A DNA stretch of 64,000 nucleotides. Origin: Ancylobacter vacuolatus (GTDB lineage Bacteria; Pseudomonadota; Alphaproteobacteria; Rhizobiales; Xanthobacteraceae). Under the pieces are notes generated by a model. It did no database searches and had not been told where the DNA came from. It saw only the letters and a list, made by a program, of their open reading frames with translations. Below, one piece after another: positions 31,224-39,656 of this stretch; within the stretch, counting starts at the first letter, position 1, and every line of letters starts with the position of its first letter. The position numbers and the translations under genes are program-made. Where the stretch lies: NCBI RefSeq assembly GCF_030813595.1, contig NZ_JAUSUH010000010.1:1-64000 (forward strand), read 5' to 3'.

Positions 31224-32228
31224 ATGAAGGTCGGCGATCGGCGCATTCATGCCCGCAGCGGCGTGTCCCTGACAGGGATGGGCCTTGGCTGCGCGCAGAT
31301 GGGCAACCTCTACCGCGTCACCCCCTATGCCGAGGCCGCCGGCGCGTTTGAGGCCGCCTGGGACGCGGGCATCCGCACCTTCGACACCGCCCCCTTCTAT
31401 GGCTACACCCGCTCCGAACTGCGCCTCGGCACGATGCTGACCGAACGGCCGCGCGCGGACTACACCGTCTCCACCAAGGTCGGCCGGGTGATGACCCCGG
31501 ACCCGAGCGTCGGCGTGGAGGAGGACGGCTTCGCCGAGCCCCTGCCCTTCCGCCCGGTCTATGACTACACCCATGACGGCATAATGCGCTCCTTCGAGGC
31601 CAGCCAGTCCCGCCTCGGGATTCTCTCGCCCGACATTCTCTATGTGCACGACATCGGCCGCTTCACCCATGGCGCGCGCCACGCGCAGTACTGGGGCCAG
31701 CTCACCGAGGGCGGCGGCTTCCGCGCGCTGACCCGGCTGCGCGAGCAGGGCGCGATCAAGGCCTTCGGCCTCGGCGTCAACGAGTTCGAGGTCATCGCGG
31801 CGGCGATCGAGGTCGCCGATCTCGACATCTGCATGCTGGCCGGCCGCTACACGCTGCTGGAGCAGCAGAGCCTCGCCTTCATGGATTCCTGCGCGGCGCG
31901 CGGCATCGGCATCGTCGTCGCCGGCCCGTTCAATTCCGGCATTCTCGCCGGCAGCGCCAAGTTCAACTATGGCGACGCCCCGGCCGACATCGTCGCCCGC
32001 GTCGAGGCGCTGCGCGCGGCCTGCGCGGCGGAGGGAGTGAATCTCCAGACCGCCGCGCTGCACTTTCCCCTCGCCCACCCCGCCGCGCTCACCGTCGTCT
32101 CCGGCGCCCGCAACGCGGCGCAGGTGCGCGACAATGTCGAGCGGTTCGAGGCGGCGGTGCCCTCCGCCTTCTGGACCCGGCTGAAGGAGCGCGGCCTCAT
32201 CGCCGACAGCGCTCCGGTGCCAGGCTGA
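31224..32228 (+). CDS. Aldo/keto reductase, probable L-fucose (L-galactose) dehydrogenase
   Basis: 334 residues with a TIM-barrel aldo/keto reductase fold. FDTAPFYGYTRSELRLG carries the catalytic Asp and Tyr; STKVGR has the Lys; ILYVHDIGR has the His-equivalent. It belongs to the D-threo-aldose 1-dehydrogenase / pyridoxal dehydrogenase group, whose members oxidise L-fucose and L-galactose at C1 with NAD(P)+ to the lactone. The next gene is a lactonase, and the rest of the L-fucose route follows, which supports this role. Enzymes of this group commonly accept both sugars. Confidence 0.82.
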   Translation: MKVGDRRIHARSGVSLTGMGLGCAQMGNLYRVTPYAEAAGAFEAAWDAGIRTFDTAPFYGYTRSELRLGTMLTERPRADYTVSTKVGRVMTPDPSVGVEEDGFAEPLPFRPVYDYTHDGIMRSFEASQSRLGILSPDILYVHDIGRFTHGARHAQYWGQLTEGGGFRALTRLREQGAIKAFGLGVNEFEVIAAAIEVADLDICMLAGRYTLLEQQSLAFMDSCAARGIGIVVAGPFNSGILAGSAKFNYGDAPADIVARVEALRAACAAEGVNLQTAALHFPLAHPAALTVVSGARNAAQVRDNVERFEAAVPSAFWTRLKERGLIADSAPVPG

Positions 32229-32241
32229 GGGGGGAGCGGTC

Positions 32242-33081
32242 ATGCGTATCGACGCCCATCAGCATTTCTGGCGCATCGCCGACCGGGGCGGCCAGTGGCC
32301 CCCGCCCGATCTCGCGCCGATCTATCGTGACTTCGGCCCGGAGGATCTCGCGCCGCTGCTCGCCGCCGCCGGCATCGAGGGCACGGTCCTCGTCCAGACC
32401 ATGGAGCGCACGGCCGACACCGCCTATATGCTCGACCTCGCGGCGCGCCATCCCTTCATCAGGGCGGTGGTGGGCTGGACCGACATGAAGGCGCCCGATG
32501 CGGAAGGCGCCATTGCCCGGCTCGCCGCCCATCCCCGGCTGAAGGGCCTGCGCGCCATGCTGCAGGACATCGCCGCCGACGACTGGATCACGGATCCGGC
32601 GCTGGCGCCGGCGGTCGGCGCGATGGTCGCGCATGATCTCGCCTTCGACGCGCTGGTGCTGCCGCGCCATCTGCGCCCGCTCTTCGCCTTCGCCGCGCGC
32701 CATCCCGAGCTCAGAATCGTCATCGACCATGGCGCCAAGCCGCTGATCGGCGAGGGGCGGATCTCGCGCTGGCGGGCCGATCTCGCCGCCCTCGCGGCTC
32801 TGCCCAATGTCTGGTGCAAGCTGTCCGGCCTGCTCACCGAGGCCGACGGGCGCGGCCCGGCCGCGGTGCGCCCCTATGGCGAGACGCTGCTCGACCTGTT
32901 CGGCCCCGCGCGGCTGATCTTCGGCAGCGACTGGCCGGTGCTGCGCCTCGCCGGCGACTATGCCGGCTGGCTCGCGCTGTGCCGCGACATCGTGCCGGCC
33001 GACCACCACGACGCCGTGTTCGGCGCCAATGCGGCCCGCTTCTACCGCCTGGACGGCGACACTCTCGCCGCCGCGAACTGA
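32242..33081 (+). CDS. Amidohydrolase-family lactonase, probable L-fuconolactonase
   Basis: 279 residues. The N-terminal MRIDAHQHFWRI motif is the metal-site HxH of amidohydrolase-superfamily lactonases (COG3618). VIDHGAKPLI and the C-terminal FGSDWPVLRLAG motif with the catalytic Asp are also in place. L-fuconolactonases of this group open L-fucono-1,4/1,5-lactone to L-fuconate and have been reported to act on L-galactono-lactone as well. It sits directly after the dehydrogenase that would make its substrate. Confidence 0.85.
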   Translation: MRIDAHQHFWRIADRGGQWPPPDLAPIYRDFGPEDLAPLLAAAGIEGTVLVQTMERTADTAYMLDLAARHPFIRAVVGWTDMKAPDAEGAIARLAAHPRLKGLRAMLQDIAADDWITDPALAPAVGAMVAHDLAFDALVLPRHLRPLFAFAARHPELRIVIDHGAKPLIGEGRISRWRADLAALAALPNVWCKLSGLLTEADGRGPAAVRPYGETLLDLFGPARLIFGSDWPVLRLAGDYAGWLALCRDIVPADHHDAVFGANAARFYRLDGDTLAAAN

Positions 33082-33090
33082 GAGACGACC

Positions 33091-34101
33091 ATGCTGACGA
33101 TCATCTGCGACGCGCCCGGCAAGCTGTCGGCCATCGAACGCGAGAAACCGGTGCGCGGCGAGGGCGAGGTCCTTCTCCGGCTGCGCCGCATCGGCGTCTG
33201 CGGTACCGACCTGCACATCTTCGCCGGCAAGCAGCCCTATCTCTCCTATCCCCGCGTGATGGGGCATGAACTGGCCGCGACGGTGGAGGAAGCGCCCATT
33301 GGCAGCCGGCTGGCGCCCGGCGATGTCGTCTCGGTCATTCCCTACATCTCCTGCGGCCAGTGCAGCGCCTGCCGCAAGGGAAAGACCAATTGCTGCCGCA
33401 ACCTCGGCGTGCTCGGCGTGCACCGCGACGGCGGCATGGCCGAGTTCATCTGCCTGCCGGAACCCTTCGTGCTGAAGGCCGAAGGTCTCAGCCTCGACCA
33501 GGCGGCGATGGTGGAATTCCTCGCCATCGGCGCCCATGCGGTGGCGCGGGCGGGCACCGGCCCGGGCGACAGCGTGCTGATCGCCGGCGCCGGGCCGATC
33601 GGCGCCGCCGTCGCCCTCTTCGCCCGCAGCGCCGGGGCAAAGGTCACGCTCATCGACGGGCGCGAGGACCGGCTGGCCTTCGCCCGGGCCCATCTCGGCG
33701 TCGCGGCGACCGTCCTGCTCGGGCCGGGCGATGCGGAGGAACTCGCACGGCTCACCGATGGCGACTTCTTCGACGCGGTGTTCGACGCCACCGGCAGCCC
33801 CAAGGCGATCGAGCGCGGCTTCGGCTTCGTCGGCCATGGCGGCACCTATGTGCTGGTGTCGATCGTCGCCAGCGACATCACCTTCTCCGATCCGGAATTC
33901 CACAAGCGCGAGACCTCGCTGCTCGGCAGCCGCAACGCGACGGTGGCCGACTTCGAGCGGGTGATGGCGGCGATCCGCGCCGGCGAGGTGCCGGACGCGC
34001 TCATCACCCATCGCCTGCGCCTGTCCGAGGTGCCGGAAAAATTCGCCACCCTCGCCGAACCCAGCGCGGGCGTGGTCAAGGCACTGATCGAAGTGGCGTG
34101 A
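33091..34101 (+). CDS. Zinc alcohol dehydrogenase, probable L-galactonate 5-dehydrogenase (LgoD-like)
   Basis: 336 residues, a medium-chain dehydrogenase. Catalytic zinc ligands are Cys37, His59 and Glu60; structural zinc Cys88, Cys91, Cys94 and Cys101/102 lie in SCGQCSACRKGKTNCC. The NAD-binding motif is GAGPIG at 166-171. Several stretches closely match E. coli YjjN/LgoD, notably VCGTDLH, LGVHRDGG and SDPEFHKRETSLLGSRNAT. LgoD oxidises L-galactonate to D-tagaturonate. That product has no place in the L-fucose route, but tagaturonate reductase and altronate dehydratase genes lie in the same island. Confidence 0.78.
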   Translation: MLTIICDAPGKLSAIEREKPVRGEGEVLLRLRRIGVCGTDLHIFAGKQPYLSYPRVMGHELAATVEEAPIGSRLAPGDVVSVIPYISCGQCSACRKGKTNCCRNLGVLGVHRDGGMAEFICLPEPFVLKAEGLSLDQAAMVEFLAIGAHAVARAGTGPGDSVLIAGAGPIGAAVALFARSAGAKVTLIDGREDRLAFARAHLGVAATVLLGPGDAEELARLTDGDFFDAVFDATGSPKAIERGFGFVGHGGTYVLVSIVASDITFSDPEFHKRETSLLGSRNATVADFERVMAAIRAGEVPDALITHRLRLSEVPEKFATLAEPSAGVVKALIEVA

Positions 34102-34130
34102 GCGGGAGGGCGCGTGAGCGGGAGGACAGC

Positions 34131-34460
34131 ATGCAACGCATGGGAATGATGATCGGCCTCGAGCCGCATAGTGTGGAACGCTACAGGGAACTGCACGCGG
34201 CGGTGTGGCCGCAGGTGCTGGCGCTGCTCACCGCCAGCAACATCCGCAACTACACCATCTTCCTGCGTGAGCCTGAGAACATCCTGTTCGGCACCTGGGA
34301 ATATCACGGCAGCGATTTCGCCGCCGACATGGCGAAGATCGCCGCGGATCCGACGAATCAGGAATGGTGGAGCCTGACCATCCCCTGCCAGCGCCCGCTC
34401 GCCACCCGCAAGGAGGGCGAATGGTGGGCGTCGATGGAAGAAGTGTTCCACCTCGACTGA
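34131..34460 (+). CDS. L-rhamnose mutarotase-family protein (L-fucose mutarotase role)
   Basis: 109 residues from ATG 34131 with GGGAGGA upstream. The family (RhaM/YiiL, COG3254) is recognised from LEPHSVERYRELHAAVWP, the NIRNYTIFLREP strand, the MAKIAADPTNQEWW motif and the final Trp-Glu-Val-Phe-His segment. These small dimers interconvert pyranose anomers of 6-deoxy-sugars; in non-phosphorylating L-fucose clusters such a gene is used for L-fucose. It would speed supply of the right anomer to the dehydrogenase. Confidence 0.88.
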   Translation: MQRMGMMIGLEPHSVERYRELHAAVWPQVLALLTASNIRNYTIFLREPENILFGTWEYHGSDFAADMAKIAADPTNQEWWSLTIPCQRPLATRKEGEWWASMEEVFHLD

Positions 34461-34484
34461 ACCATCAGCAAAGGAAAACTGGCC

Positions 34485-35216
34485 ATGGCCACTCTTGAGG
34501 GCAGGACCGTCCTCGTCACCGCGAGCGCGCAGGGCATCGGCCGCGCCAGCGCGCTCGGCTTTCTCGCCGCCGGCGCGCGGGTCATTGCCACCGACATCAA
34601 CGCGGCGCTGCTGGCGGAACTGCCGCCCTCACCGCTTCTCACCACCGCCCGGCTGGACGTGCTTGATGAGGCCGCCGTCGCCGATTTCATCGCCGGCATC
34701 GGCCCGGTGGACGTGCTGTTCAACTGCGCCGGTGTGGTGCATCCCGGCAGCATTCTCGACATGAAGGAGGGCGATCTCGATTTCGCGTTCGATCTCAACG
34801 TGAAGTCGATGGTGCGCACCATCCGTGCCGTCCTGCCCGGCATGATCGCCCGGCGCGACGGCGCCATCATCAACATGTCGTCGGTGGCGTCCTCGCTGAA
34901 GGGCGTGCCGAACCGCTTCGCCTACAGCGTCACCAAGGCGGCGGTGATCGGGCTCACCAAGTCGGTGGCGGCCGATTATGTCGGCCACAACATACGCTGC
35001 AACGCCATCTGCCCCGGCACGGTGGAAAGCCCCTCGCTGCAGGACCGGCTGCGGGCGCAGGGGGACTATGAGGCGGCGCGCGCGGCCTTCATCGCCCGCC
35101 AGCCGATCGGGCGCATCGGCACGCCGGAGGAAATCGCCGATCTCGCCGTGCATCTGGCCGGCGCCACCTACACCACCGGCCAGGCCTTCGCCATTGATGG
35201 CGGCTGGTCGCTCTGA
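34485..35216 (+). CDS. SDR oxidoreductase, probable 2-keto-3-deoxy-L-fuconate dehydrogenase
   Basis: 243 residues, classical short-chain dehydrogenase. The cofactor motif reads TASAQGIG (12-19) instead of TGxxxGIG, which is usual for this subgroup (TAAGQGIG in relatives). NCAG is at 80-83, the catalytic Ser at 132-133, and Tyr147/Lys151 in YSVTK. These enzymes oxidise C4 of 2-keto-3-deoxy-L-fuconate to give 2,4-diketo-3-deoxy-L-fuconate with NAD+. The next gene encodes the hydrolase for that product. Confidence 0.86.
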   Translation: MATLEGRTVLVTASAQGIGRASALGFLAAGARVIATDINAALLAELPPSPLLTTARLDVLDEAAVADFIAGIGPVDVLFNCAGVVHPGSILDMKEGDLDFAFDLNVKSMVRTIRAVLPGMIARRDGAIINMSSVASSLKGVPNRFAYSVTKAAVIGLTKSVAADYVGHNIRCNAICPGTVESPSLQDRLRAQGDYEAARAAFIARQPIGRIGTPEEIADLAVHLAGATYTTGQAFAIDGGWSL

Positions 35217-35237
35217 TCCGCATGTGAGGACGACAGA

Positions 35238-36083
35238 ATGAAACTGGTACGCCACGGCCTTGCCGGCCGGGAAAAGCCCGGCCTGATCGACGCGCAGGGC
35301 CGCATCCGCGATCTCTCCGCCCATCTCGCGGACATTGCCGGCGCCGCGCTGGCGCCCGCCGTGCTGGCCGATCTCGCCGCGCTCGACCCGGCGACGCTGC
35401 CTCTGGTCGCGGAGGGAACCCGCCTCGGCCCCTGCGTGAGCGGAACCGGCAAGTTCGTCTGCATCGGCCTCAATTTCTCCGACCATGCCGCCGAATCCGG
35501 CATGGCGGTGCCGCCCGAGCCGGTGGTGTTCATGAAGGCGACCTCGGCGATCTCAGGCCCGCATGACGATGTGCCGATCCCGCGCGGCGCCAGCAAGACC
35601 GACTGGGAGGTGGAGCTGGCCATCATCATCGGCCGGACGGCGAAATATGTCAGCGAAGCCGACGCGCTCGATTATGTCGCCGGCTACTGCATCTGCAACG
35701 ACGTGTCGGAACGTGAATTTCAGCTGGAGCGCGCCGGCCAGTGGACCAAGGGCAAATCCTGCGACGGCTTCGGCCCGATCGGCCCGTGGCTGGTGACGCG
35801 GGACGAGATTCCCGATCCGCAGAACCTCGCCATGTGGCTGACGGTGAATGGCGAGACGCTGCAGAACGGCTCGACCCGGACCATGGTGTTCGGCGCCGCC
35901 TATCTCGTCTCCTATCTCAGCCAGTTCATGAGCCTCCACCCCGGCGACATCATCTCAACGGGAACCCCGCCCGGCGTCGGCCTCGGCTTCAAGCCGCCAC
36001 GCTACCTCAAGGCCGGCGACGTCGTCGAACTCGGCATTGAGGGGCTGGGCACGCAGAGGCAGATTTTCGTTTCCGACATCTGA
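35238..36083 (+). CDS. FAH-family hydrolase, probable 2,4-diketo-3-deoxy-L-fuconate hydrolase
   Basis: 281 residues of the fumarylacetoacetate hydrolase family. FVCIGLNFSDHAAESG begins the catalytic domain; the metal ligands lie in DWEVELAIIIGR (EVE) and in CNDVSEREFQ with its Asp. KGKSCDGFGPIGPW and ISTGTPPGVGLGFKPP are characteristic. In the last step of the non-phosphorylating L-fucose route this enzyme would cleave the diketo acid to pyruvate and L-lactate. Genes of this type are often labelled ureidoglycolate lyase, which the context here argues against. Confidence 0.86.
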   Translation: MKLVRHGLAGREKPGLIDAQGRIRDLSAHLADIAGAALAPAVLADLAALDPATLPLVAEGTRLGPCVSGTGKFVCIGLNFSDHAAESGMAVPPEPVVFMKATSAISGPHDDVPIPRGASKTDWEVELAIIIGRTAKYVSEADALDYVAGYCICNDVSEREFQLERAGQWTKGKSCDGFGPIGPWLVTRDEIPDPQNLAMWLTVNGETLQNGSTRTMVFGAAYLVSYLSQFMSLHPGDIISTGTPPGVGLGFKPPRYLKAGDVVELGIEGLGTQRQIFVSDI

Positions 36084-36110
36084 TCGCGGCTCCGCGCCGG
36101 GAGGCCTACC

Positions 36111-37409
36111 ATGGTGAAGATCACCGATATGCGGGTCATCGACCTGCGCTTTCCCACCTCGCACGCGCTCGACGGATCGGACGCGATGAACCCCGATCCC
36201 GACTATTCGGCCGCCTATGTCATCCTCGACACCGACGAGCCGGCGCTGAAGGGGCACGGGCTCACCTTCACCATCGGGCGCGGCAACGACATCTGCTGCA
36301 TGGCGATCCTCGCCATGCGCCACCTCGTGGTCGGCACGGATCTCGACGTGGTGCGCGCCGCCCCCGGCGCCTTCTGGCGGCACCTCACCAGCGACAGCCA
36401 GCTGCGCTGGATCGGCCCGGAAAAGGGCGCGATGCACCTCGCCACCGGCGCGGTGGTCAACGCCTTCTGGGACCTTCTCGCCAAGCAGGCCGGCAAGCCG
36501 GTCTGGCGCCTCGTCGCCGATCTCCCCCCCGAGGCGATCGCCGACATCGTCGACTACCGCTACCTCACCGACGTGCTCGACCGCGACGACGCGCTCGCCA
36601 TCCTGCGCCGGGCCGAGGCCGGCAAGGCCGAGCGCATCGCCCTCCTCGAGCGCGAGGGCTATGCCTGCTACACCACCTCGGCCGGCTGGCTCGGCTATGA
36701 CGACGCCAAGCTGCGGCGCCTCTGCCAGGAGGCGATCGAGGCCGGCTTCAACCATGTGAAGATGAAGGTCGGGCGCGATCTCGACGACGACATCCGCCGC
36801 CTCACCATCGCCCGCGAGGTGATCGGGCCGGACCGCTATCTGATGATCGACGCCAACCAGGTGTGGGAGGTCGGCCAGGCGATCGACTGGGTGCGCGCGC
36901 TCGCCTTCGCCAAGCCCTTCTTCATCGAGGAACCGACCAGCCCCGACGACATCGCCGGGCACCGCAAGATCCGCGCGGCCATCGCGCCGGTGAAGGTGGC
37001 GACCGGCGAGATGTGCCAGAACCGCATCATGTTCAAGCAGTTCATCGCCGAGGGCGCGATCGATGTGGTGCAGATCGATTCCTGCCGCATGGGCGGGCTG
37101 AACGAGGTGCTGGCGGTGCTGCTGGTGGCGGCGAAATACGGCCTGCCGGTCTGGCCGCATGCCGGCGGCGTCGGCCTGTGCGAATATGTGCAGCATCTGT
37201 CGATGATCGACTATGTCGCCGTCTCCGGCACCAAGGACGGCCGGGTGATCGAATATGTCGACCATCTGCACGAGCATTTCCTCGACCCGTGCGTGATCGA
37301 GAATGCCGCCTACATGCCGCCCCGCCAGCCGGGATTCTCCATCGAAATGAAGCCGGAAACGCTTTCCGCCTTCGCTTATGTGTCGGCGGAAACCCGGCCG
37401 GCCGCCTGA
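36111..37409 (+). CDS. L-fuconate dehydratase
   Basis: 432 residues, enolase superfamily. The active site lines up with Xanthomonas L-fuconate dehydratase, shifted by one residue: Lys217 and Lys219 in KMK, metal ligands Asp247, Glu273 and Glu300, and His350 in the WPHAGG motif. Lys219 and His350 would be the acid/base pair. The N-terminal RFPTSHALDGSDAMNPDPDY segment is also typical. The enzyme removes water from L-fuconate to give 2-keto-3-deoxy-L-fuconate and closes the ten-gene operon. Confidence 0.94.
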   Translation: MVKITDMRVIDLRFPTSHALDGSDAMNPDPDYSAAYVILDTDEPALKGHGLTFTIGRGNDICCMAILAMRHLVVGTDLDVVRAAPGAFWRHLTSDSQLRWIGPEKGAMHLATGAVVNAFWDLLAKQAGKPVWRLVADLPPEAIADIVDYRYLTDVLDRDDALAILRRAEAGKAERIALLEREGYACYTTSAGWLGYDDAKLRRLCQEAIEAGFNHVKMKVGRDLDDDIRRLTIAREVIGPDRYLMIDANQVWEVGQAIDWVRALAFAKPFFIEEPTSPDDIAGHRKIRAAIAPVKVATGEMCQNRIMFKQFIAEGAIDVVQIDSCRMGGLNEVLAVLLVAAKYGLPVWPHAGGVGLCEYVQHLSMIDYVAVSGTKDGRVIEYVDHLHEHFLDPCVIENAAYMPPRQPGFSIEMKPETLSAFAYVSAETRPAA

Positions 37410-37459
37410 GCGCGGGCCGATAGGACACGGGCGGCGCGCAGGCGGCGCCCGTGTGTGCC

Positions 37460-38587
37460 TCAGCCGGCCGCGTGGCGGGCGAGGATGTCCGCGAGCACAG
37501 GCGTCGCCGGCGCGCCGGGCTGGCCGGCGATCCACTGAACAAACGCGCCGATGCGGCGCTCGATCTTCACGCCATGGTTCTGCGCGATGTCGGCGATGCG
37601 GTGGTCGAGGAACGGGTTGCGGAAGCGGTCGAGCGTGACGCCGACATAGGCGCGGGCTTCATCCGCCATGCCGCGCGCGCAAAAACCCGGCACCACCTCC
37701 CCGGCATAGAGCGTCGCGAGCCGGGCGGAGACGGCGGCATCGGCGAGGATTTCCCGCACGGTCTCGCCGGCCGGGCGCCCCTCCTCCGCCCAGATCTCGG
37801 CCAGCACGGTGTGGCCGAGATTGAGAATATGCAGCTTCAGCCGCTCGAACGGTTCGAGGTTGTCGGTCAGCACCACGCTGGGGTGGGTGAAGGGCAGTTC
37901 CAGCCCCGGCCGGCGCTCGATCGCCCACAGCGCATAGGGCTCGGCAACGGCCCCGACCGGCTCGATCGGCTCGGAGACGATGCGATCGACCAGCGTATTG
38001 GCGAAGATCACCGAGCGGTCGATCCAGCCGGCGAAGGCCGGCGGCGCCCCGCTTGCAGTCGCGAGCCGGCCCACCTCGGCCGCCAGCACCTCGCCATTGC
38101 GGTTGATCAGCTCGCAGGGCAGCACGGTCAGCGGGCCGCCGCCGGCGCTCCAGCGATGGTGCAGCAGCGCGGTGAGCTTGGCCGGAAAGGAGGCCGGCAC
38201 CCCGCCGGCGAGCAGCGCGGGCGTTGCCTCCTCCGGCGCCACCCGATAGCCGGAATCGCCCATATTGGAGATCACCAGCCGGGCCTCGCCCGCGAACAGC
38301 GCCTTGATCGCCGCCCAGTCGGCCACCGCCGACAGGCCCCGGTCGACCGAGCGCACCTGCACCTCGCGCTCGCACGGCGTGCCGTCGACGATGCCGCGAA
38401 GGCGCACGGGAAAGCCTTCCGGCCGGCCGAACGCCGCGACCCGGCCGGCACGGTCGCCCGAGCCGGAGGCCTGCACGATGGCGATCGGCCCGATATCCTG
38501 CCCCGCCTCGCGCGCCTCATGCACGAAGAGATCGGCATGGGCCTGCAGGAACCGGCTGGTGCCGAACTGGATGATACGAACGCTCAC
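37460..38587 (-). CDS. uxaB: Mannitol-dehydrogenase-family reductase, probable tagaturonate reductase
   Basis: 375 residues. It has an N-terminal Rossmann start (IIQFGTSRFLQAHADLFV). The polyol-dehydrogenase active-site segment KLHILNLGHTVLAE has the Lys, Asn and His of the K-x-x-x-x-N-x-x-H signature, and PCELINRNGEVL matches the UxaB/UxuB style. It is shorter than E. coli UxaB (about 480). The likely reaction is NADH-dependent reduction of D-tagaturonate to D-altronate, since an altronate dehydratase is encoded at the other end of the island. Fructuronate or another ketonic acid is a possible alternative. It is transcribed against the operon and divergent from the double-HTH GntR gene. Confidence 0.78.
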   Translation of the reverse strand: MSVRIIQFGTSRFLQAHADLFVHEAREAGQDIGPIAIVQASGSGDRAGRVAAFGRPEGFPVRLRGIVDGTPCEREVQVRSVDRGLSAVADWAAIKALFAGEARLVISNMGDSGYRVAPEEATPALLAGGVPASFPAKLTALLHHRWSAGGGPLTVLPCELINRNGEVLAAEVGRLATASGAPPAFAGWIDRSVIFANTLVDRIVSEPIEPVGAVAEPYALWAIERRPGLELPFTHPSVVLTDNLEPFERLKLHILNLGHTVLAEIWAEEGRPAGETVREILADAAVSARLATLYAGEVVPGFCARGMADEARAYVGVTLDRFRNPFLDHRIADIAQNHGVKIERRIGAFVQWIAGQPGAPATPVLADILARHAAG

Positions 38588-38639
38588 GCCGTCTGAATCC
38601 CTTGTGCGAACAACTTACTGGAAGAATTGCGGCCACAGC

Positions 38640-38654
38640 TGTCCACGCTGGACA
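38640..38654. promoter_or_regulatory. Palindromic candidate operator TGTCCA-CGC-TGGACA
   Basis: This perfect 6-3-6 palindrome lies in the 145-bp gap between divergent uxaB and the second GntR gene, 53 bases from the uxaB start and next to an AT-rich stretch (38665-38690). Position and symmetry suggest the operator of the divergent regulator. Confidence 0.55.
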
Positions 38655-38732
38655 CAGGCTGTCAATGTGTTTTTAATACAGAAAGAACAGGCCGCCCGCT
38701 CACCCGGGGGTGCAGAGGCGGGGCGGGGCATC

Positions 38733-39656
38733 ATGAAAGGCAATGCCGTCTTCAAGAGCGGCTATAATCGCTGCCTCCAGCGCCTCGGTGCCCTGTCACC
38801 CGGCGCCGCCCTGCCCTCGGAGAGCGACCTCGCCCACGCGCTGGAGGTCAGCCGCACCACGGTCCGCGCGATACTGGCGGCGCTGCAGGAGCGCGGCATC
38901 ACCGAGCGCCGGGACGGGCAGCGCCGGCTCGCCCGCGCCCCGACACCGGCCGATCACTTTCCCGACGCGCAGACCCTGTCGGCGGGCGCGACGTTCGAGC
39001 GCCGCTTCATGGAATGGATCCTCACGGGCGATCTCAGTCCCGGCCAGTTGCTGAACGCGGCCGAGCTGGCGCGCCAGTTCGGCACCTCGACCACCACCAT
39101 CCGCGAATGTCTCGCCCGCTTCCAGCATTTCGGCCTGCTGGAACGCCGGCCGAACAGCTCCTGGCTGTTCGGCGGCGTCACCGGCGACTTCGTGCGGGAA
39201 ATGTACGAGGTGCGGGAAATGTTCGAGCTGCGGGCCACGCGCAGCTTGCTGGAACTGCCCGACAGCGCGCCCGCCTGGCGCGAATTGGCGGCGATCGAGC
39301 AGGAGCACCGCGACATCCTCGCCCATCTCGACCGGGACCATGCGCTGTTTCCCCAGCTCGACGAGCGCCTGCACCGCATCATTCATGAGACCACGCGCAA
39401 CCGCTTCGTGCTGGACTTCTACACCGTCGTCGCGACCTTGTTTCACCACACCTATCGCTGGAACCGTGACGACGCCAAGCCGCGCAGCGCCACCGCGCTG
39501 GTGGAGCATCTCGACTATATCGCCGCGCTGCGCAGCCGCGACCCGCGCGCCATCGACGCCAGCTGCCGGAAGCATCTGCGCACCGCGTGCGCCACGCTCA
39601 TCCGCTCGCTGGAAGCCCGCGCGACCACCCCCTCATGTGCCGGAGCCGTAGTGTGA
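38733..39656 (+). CDS. GntR-type regulator with two tandem winged-helix domains
   Basis: 307 residues from ATG 38733. The first winged helix (about 10-66) contains ALPSESDLAHALEVSRTTVR; a second (about 85-148) contains LLNAAELARQFGTSTTTIRE. An FCD-like helical domain follows (about 155-290), with possible metal ligands Asp210, His214/218, His259 and His281. Most FadR-group proteins have one DNA-binding domain. The gene overlaps kdgK by four bases (GTGA) and is divergent from uxaB, so it probably controls the altronate/KDG half of the island. Confidence 0.85.
   Translation: MKGNAVFKSGYNRCLQRLGALSPGAALPSESDLAHALEVSRTTVRAILAALQERGITERRDGQRRLARAPTPADHFPDAQTLSAGATFERRFMEWILTGDLSPGQLLNAAELARQFGTSTTTIRECLARFQHFGLLERRPNSSWLFGGVTGDFVREMYEVREMFELRATRSLLELPDSAPAWRELAAIEQEHRDILAHLDRDHALFPQLDERLHRIIHETTRNRFVLDFYTVVATLFHHTYRWNRDDAKPRSATALVEHLDYIAALRSRDPRAIDASCRKHLRTACATLIRSLEARATTPSCAGAVV

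Noticed and set aside
34131-34460. L-rhamnose catabolism as the role of the mutarotase
   Set aside because: The family is named for rhamnose, but no rhamnose isomerase, kinase or aldolase is present, while a full L-fucose set surrounds it.
35238-36083. Annotation as ureidoglycolate lyase
   Set aside because: FAH-family proteins are often given this name by homology. No purine or allantoin genes are near, and the operon context fits a diketo-deoxy-fuconate hydrolase.
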